A stretch of 64,000 bases of DNA from Amycolatopsis xylanica (GTDB taxonomy: Bacteria; Actinomycetota; Actinomycetes; Mycobacteriales; Pseudonocardiaceae), in contig NZ_FNON01000001.1 of NCBI RefSeq assembly GCF_900107045.1, positions 992,001-1,056,000 on the forward strand, read 5' to 3'. A program made the position numbers and the translations under genes. Positions 61,299 through 64,000 of this stretch are shown one piece after another. How positions within the stretch are numbered: position 1 is the first letter of the stretch; every line of letters starts with the position of its first letter. Below the pieces are notes generated by a model, which worked only from the letters and a program-made list of their open reading frames with translations, had not been told where the DNA came from and ran no database searches.

Positions 61299-61404
61299 GT
61301 GAGGGCCTCCCTCACCCAGTCCGGCTTGGTGAGGGCCTCCCTCACTCGGCCCGGGTGGGTGAGGGCCTCCCTCACCCAACGGCTTGGGTGAGGGAGGCCC
61401 TCAC
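61299..61404. repeat. Four-copy palindrome array GTGAGGG-cct-CCCTCAC, 30-bp step
   Basis: Copies begin at 61299, 61329 and 61359, exactly 30 bp apart. A fourth, in opposite orientation (centre AGG), begins at 61388. Arms are perfect 7-bp complements with a 3-nt centre. Spacers share GGCTTGG or GGGTGG. Confidence 0.9.
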
Positions 61405-61500
61405 TGCCCAGCGGGCTTCGCGGGCCGCCGACCGTCCACTAAGGACCCCAGCGGGTGACTTTTGGTGCCGAATGTCGCATTTGGGTGATTACCGGATTGA

Positions 61501-61547
61501 ATGAAGGCTCCCTTCATGCAGCCATACGCGATGAAGGCTCCCCTCAT
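61501..61547. repeat. Palindrome pair ATGAAGG-ctc-CCTTCAT, 30-bp step
   Basis: Copy 1 (61501-61517) has perfect 7-bp arms. Copy 2 (61531-61547) reads ATGAAGGCTCCCCTCAT, with one mismatch. Starts are exactly 30 bp apart. Spacers both contain CAGCC followed by a short variable stretch. Confidence 0.88.
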
Positions 61548-61650
61548 ACAGCCCAAGCCGGGCCACCATGACCCAGGCAAGCCCGCGTGCCCACGCGAAC
61601 CCCGAGCGCGCGGGCGCGGGCGCGACCCCAGGGTTCCCCAGGACCGGGGT

Positions 61651-61692
61651 CGTGAGTGCTCCGGCCGGTTCTAACCGGCCTAAACACTCACG
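61651..61692. repeat. 42-bp palindrome, family A, copy 4
   Basis: CGTGAGTG (61651-61658) and CACTCACG (61685-61692) with inner CCGGTT/AACCGG around CT. The six bases between (CTCCGG and CCTAAA) pair poorly, as in copy 1. It lies 49 bp before the cupin start. Confidence 0.85.
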
Positions 61693-61741
61693 ACCCCGGG
61701 GTAGGTTCGACGAAAAGCCGTCCGAGCGGAGGGGAAGCACC

Positions 61742-62065
61742 GTGCTGATCGTCAACCAGAGCGAGCTGCCGGGGTCACAGTTCACCGGGAAGGACCATGG
61801 CGGCGTCGGCTTCTCGTTCTTCCTCGTCACCGCGAACCCGGGTGACGGGCCCAAACTGCACCAGCACGAGTACGAAGAGGTCTTCGTCGTGCAGGAAGGC
61901 TCGGTCACCGTGACCATCGGCGGCGAGAGCGCCGTCGCCGTCGCGGGGGACATCGCCGTCGTGCCGCCGCGGACGCCGCACAAGTTCGTCAACCACACCG
62001 ACGGGGTGGCGAAGCTGGTCAACATCCATGCCAGCTCCGAGATTGTCACCGAATGGCTGGAATAG
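61742..62065 (+). CDS. Cupin-domain protein
   Basis: A 107-residue single-cupin protein. Motif 1 is KLHQHEYEEVFVVQEGSVTVTIG with HxH and Glu metal ligands; motif 2 is VVPPRTPHKFVNH with the third His. Small cupins of this type are isomerases, dioxygenases or sensors; no specific role can be read. GTG 61742 follows GGAGGGGAAGCACC. Confidence 0.88.
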   Translation: MLIVNQSELPGSQFTGKDHGGVGFSFFLVTANPGDGPKLHQHEYEEVFVVQEGSVTVTIGGESAVAVAGDIAVVPPRTPHKFVNHTDGVAKLVNIHASSEIVTEWLE

Positions 62066-62229
62066 CGGGAATCTCCGTTTTGGGTCGTTCTCCACTTTCA
62101 GCCTGCGCCGGTCGGGGGCGACTTCTGTTGTTCACATCCGGGGCACCGGTTGGATGACGGCGAGGCACGAGTCGTCTCACTGCCATGGCCACCATGAGGC
62201 GCCCTCACCCAGACCCTGCAGGAGGTCTC

Positions 62230-63102
62230 ATGTTCCGGAAGCGGATCGTGACCGCGCTCGCGGCCACGACGCTGGTCGCGGCCGGGGTGTTCACCGCCGT
62301 CCAGGCCGCCGAACCCTCGGCGCCCGCGATCAAGCCCACCGCGTCGGTGGTTCCCGCCTTCGACCACATCGTGCTGGTCATGTTCGAGAACAAGAAGTAC
62401 TCCTCCATCAACGGCAGCTCGAGCGCGCCGTACTTCAACTCGCTCGCCGCGCAGGGCGCGAAGTTCACCAACTCGTTCGCGATCACCCACCCGAGCCAGC
62501 CGAACTACGTCGCCCTGTTCTCCGGCTCACCGCAGGGCGTCACCGACGACGCCTGCCCGATCAACCTCGGCGCCAAGGCCAACCTCGGCTCCCAGCTCGC
62601 CGGCGCGGGCAAGACGTTCAAGGGCTACTCCGAGGCCATGCCGTCGGACGGCTACACCGGCTGCTCCAGCGGCACCTACCGGCGCAAGCACAACAGCTGG
62701 GTCGACTTCAGCAACATCCCGGCCTCGGCGAACCTGCGCAACTCCGCCTTCCCGAGCGACTTCACGCAACTGCCGACCGTGGCGTTCGTGACCCCGGACA
62801 TGTGCAACGACATGCACGACTGCGCGGTCGGCACCGGTGACAAGTGGCTCAAGAGCCACCTCGACGCCTACGCCCAGTGGGCCAAGACGCACAACAGCCT
62901 GCTCATCGTCACCTTCGACGAGGACAGCGGCACCTCGGTCAACCAGATCTTCACCGCCTTCGTCGGCGCGAACGTGAAGGTCGGCAGCTACAGCGAATCC
63001 ATCAACCACTACACCGTGCTCCGCACGATCGAGGCCGCCTACGGCCTGCCCGGCATCAACAACGCCGCGAGCAAGTCGCCGATCACCGACGTCTGGCAAT
63101 AG
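62230..63102 (+). CDS. Secreted phosphoesterase / acid phosphatase (AcpA-PLC superfamily)
   Basis: A 290-residue exported hydrolase of the alkaline-phosphatase-like superfamily (AcpA/phospholipase C branch). The signal peptide MFRKRIVTALAATTLVAAGV ends near VQAAE (about residue 27). DHIVLVMFENKKYSSI has the metal-binding Glu-Asn, THPSQPNYVALFSG the nucleophile region, and LIVTFDEDSG plus a C-terminal SINHYTVLRTIEAAYGLPG the other metal ligands. ATG 62230 follows AGGAGGTCTC. The MFS gene begins three bases after its stop, so they are co-transcribed. Confidence 0.9.
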   Translation: MFRKRIVTALAATTLVAAGVFTAVQAAEPSAPAIKPTASVVPAFDHIVLVMFENKKYSSINGSSSAPYFNSLAAQGAKFTNSFAITHPSQPNYVALFSGSPQGVTDDACPINLGAKANLGSQLAGAGKTFKGYSEAMPSDGYTGCSSGTYRRKHNSWVDFSNIPASANLRNSAFPSDFTQLPTVAFVTPDMCNDMHDCAVGTGDKWLKSHLDAYAQWAKTHNSLLIVTFDEDSGTSVNQIFTAFVGANVKVGSYSESINHYTVLRTIEAAYGLPGINNAASKSPITDVWQ

Positions 63103-63105
63103 CGG

Positions 63106-64000
63106 TTGTACCTGTCCACCATCGGTCGCCGGGACCACGCCCAAGCGGGGTCCCGGCGCACGTTCACCGCCGTCGGCGCCAACGTCTTCGCACTCGGCAG
63201 CGTCAGCCTGGTCACCGATATCTCCTCGGAGATGGTCACCGCGATCCTGCCCGTCTACCTGTTGCTCGGCTTGCATCTGAGCCCTGCCGCGTACGGGCTG
63301 GTCGACGGGCTCTACACCGGCGCGACCGCGCTGCTGCGCTTGGCAGGCGGGTACCTCGCCGACCGGGTCCGCGGGCGCAAGGCGATCGCGGGCCTCGGCT
63401 ACGGGATCTCCGCGGTCGCCAAGCTCGGGCTCATGGCCGCGGGCTCGTCGGCGGCCGCGATCGGCGCGGTGATCACCGCCGACCGCGCGGGCAAAGGGCT
63501 GCGGACCGCGCCCCGCGACGCGCTGATCACCCTGTCAGCGCCCGAGAACATGCTCGGTCGCGCGTTCGGCGTGCACCGCGCGATGGACAGCGCGGGCGCG
63601 TTCGCCGGACCGCTGGTCGCACTGGCCGTGCTCGCCGCGGCGGGCGCCGGCGCCTTCGACGCAGTCTTCTTCACCAGCTTCTGCATCGGTGCGATCGGTG
63701 TGCTGCTGCTGGTGCTGTTCGTCCGCGACCGCCGCACCGCGCGTCCGCCCGCGGGCACCGTCTCGCCCCGCGCCGCGCTGGCGCTTCTGCGGACCGCCGG
63801 CGTGCGGCGGCTCCTGCTCGCGGCCTGCGTGCTCGGCATGTCCACGATCGGCGACGGGTTCGTCTACCTGCTGCTGCAACGCAAAGAGGACATCGCGACC
63901 GGCTGGTTCCCGCTGCTCGCCGTCGGCACCAACCTCGCCTACCTGCTGCTGGCCGCGCCACTGGGCGCGTTCGCCGACCGCGTCGGCAGGCTGCCGGTCC
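63106..64000 (+). CDS. MFS transporter, 3' end beyond the window
   Basis: An open frame from TTG 63106 to the window edge (298 residues visible, no stop). It shows repeated hydrophobic segments and the motif A loop GGYLADRVRGRKAIAGLGYG, with GKGLRTAPRDALI and a second-half AAPLGAFADRVGRLPV repeating the motif. It belongs to the FucP/fosmidomycin-resistance-like or general MFS_1 group. The TTG directly follows the phosphatase stop with only CGG between; no ribosome-binding site is needed if translation is coupled. The substrate is unknown. Confidence 0.85.
   Translation, partial: MYLSTIGRRDHAQAGSRRTFTAVGANVFALGSVSLVTDISSEMVTAILPVYLLLGLHLSPAAYGLVDGLYTGATALLRLAGGYLADRVRGRKAIAGLGYGISAVAKLGLMAAGSSAAAIGAVITADRAGKGLRTAPRDALITLSAPENMLGRAFGVHRAMDSAGAFAGPLVALAVLAAAGAGAFDAVFFTSFCIGAIGVLLLVLFVRDRRTARPPAGTVSPRAALALLRTAGVRRLLLAACVLGMSTIGDGFVYLLLQRKEDIATGWFPLLAVGTNLAYLLLAAPLGAFADRVGRLPV

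Larger units (their letters stand above)
61044..61741. other. 698-bp divergent gap packed with four palindrome families
   Basis: No convincing coding sequence lies between the hydrolase and cupin genes. It contains a truncated family A palindrome (61097-61124), a 15-bp-arm hairpin (61162-61198), a complete family A copy (61238-61289), four GTGAGGG palindromes (61299-61404), two ATGAAGG palindromes (61501-61547) and another family A copy (61651-61692). The promoter of the cupin gene must lie after about 61693. Confidence 0.75.

Overview
The window is high-GC actinobacterial DNA. The geosmin synthase, DUF664/TIGR03086 mycothiol-type proteins, DUF3040, DUF5313 and DUF6292 proteins and frequent GTG/TTG starts point to a soil actinomycete of the Pseudonocardiaceae, most likely Amycolatopsis or a close relative. 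That assignment is inference; there is no rRNA here to test it. No tRNA, rRNA, CRISPR array or insertion sequence was seen.

Layout. 1-4032: a two-component system, a 14-TM drug exporter and its divergent MarR regulator. 4033-4695: a gene-free tract of short palindromes. 4696-10475: DUF664 protein, nitroreductase, geosmin synthase (geoA), and a multidomain secreted protein behind a perfect 19-bp palindrome. 10572-14661: a stand-alone CheB / STAS-ATPase / CheR-PAS / STAS signalling set with no chemotaxis receptor or flagellar gene. 14723-33108: the largest unit, pucR with a heme-oxygenase-like gene on one strand and, on the other, sixteen co-oriented genes covering purine uptake, guanine deamination, xanthine oxidation, urate to allantoate, and glyoxylate to phosphoglycerate. 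33169-39402: small regulators and enzymes and a large orphan sensor kinase. 39403-41089: about 1.7 kb without a convincing gene, holding degenerate 21-22 bp tandem repeats. 41090-43773: orphan response regulator, a chimeric gene remnant, an unknown ORF and a flavin monooxygenase. 44330-46676: split LigD (polymerase; phosphoesterase plus ligase fold). 47950-50985: an overlapping trio of DUF6292, RecQ-like and M20-peptidase-like genes. 51434-56218: OhrR-like regulator, Ser/Thr kinase, PHP protein, YihY/BrkB protein, phosphoesterase. 56405-64000: GH87 alpha-1,3-glucanase, hydrolase, repeat-rich gap, cupin, secreted phosphatase and a truncated MFS gene.

The purine genes form one pathway: AzgA-type permease and GuaD bring guanine/hypoxanthine to xanthine; a three-subunit molybdenum dehydrogenase with XdhC makes urate; uricase, UraH and UraD give allantoin; allantoinase and allantoicase give ureidoglycolate; Gcl, Hyi, GlxR and glycerate kinase return glyoxylate to central metabolism. 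No classical ureidoglycolate lyase is present, and a small AtzF-C-like protein sits where one might be expected.

Two signals stand out. First, many gene ends and gaps carry short palindromes of at least eight unrelated sequences; five of those families repeat at exactly 30-bp steps, and several palindromes supply or abut the stop codon of the adjoining gene. Second, three neighbouring proteins (the LigD ligase fold, the RecQ-like protein and the M20-like protein) keep their folds but have lost catalytic residues, which suggests conserved pseudoenzymes rather than random decay.
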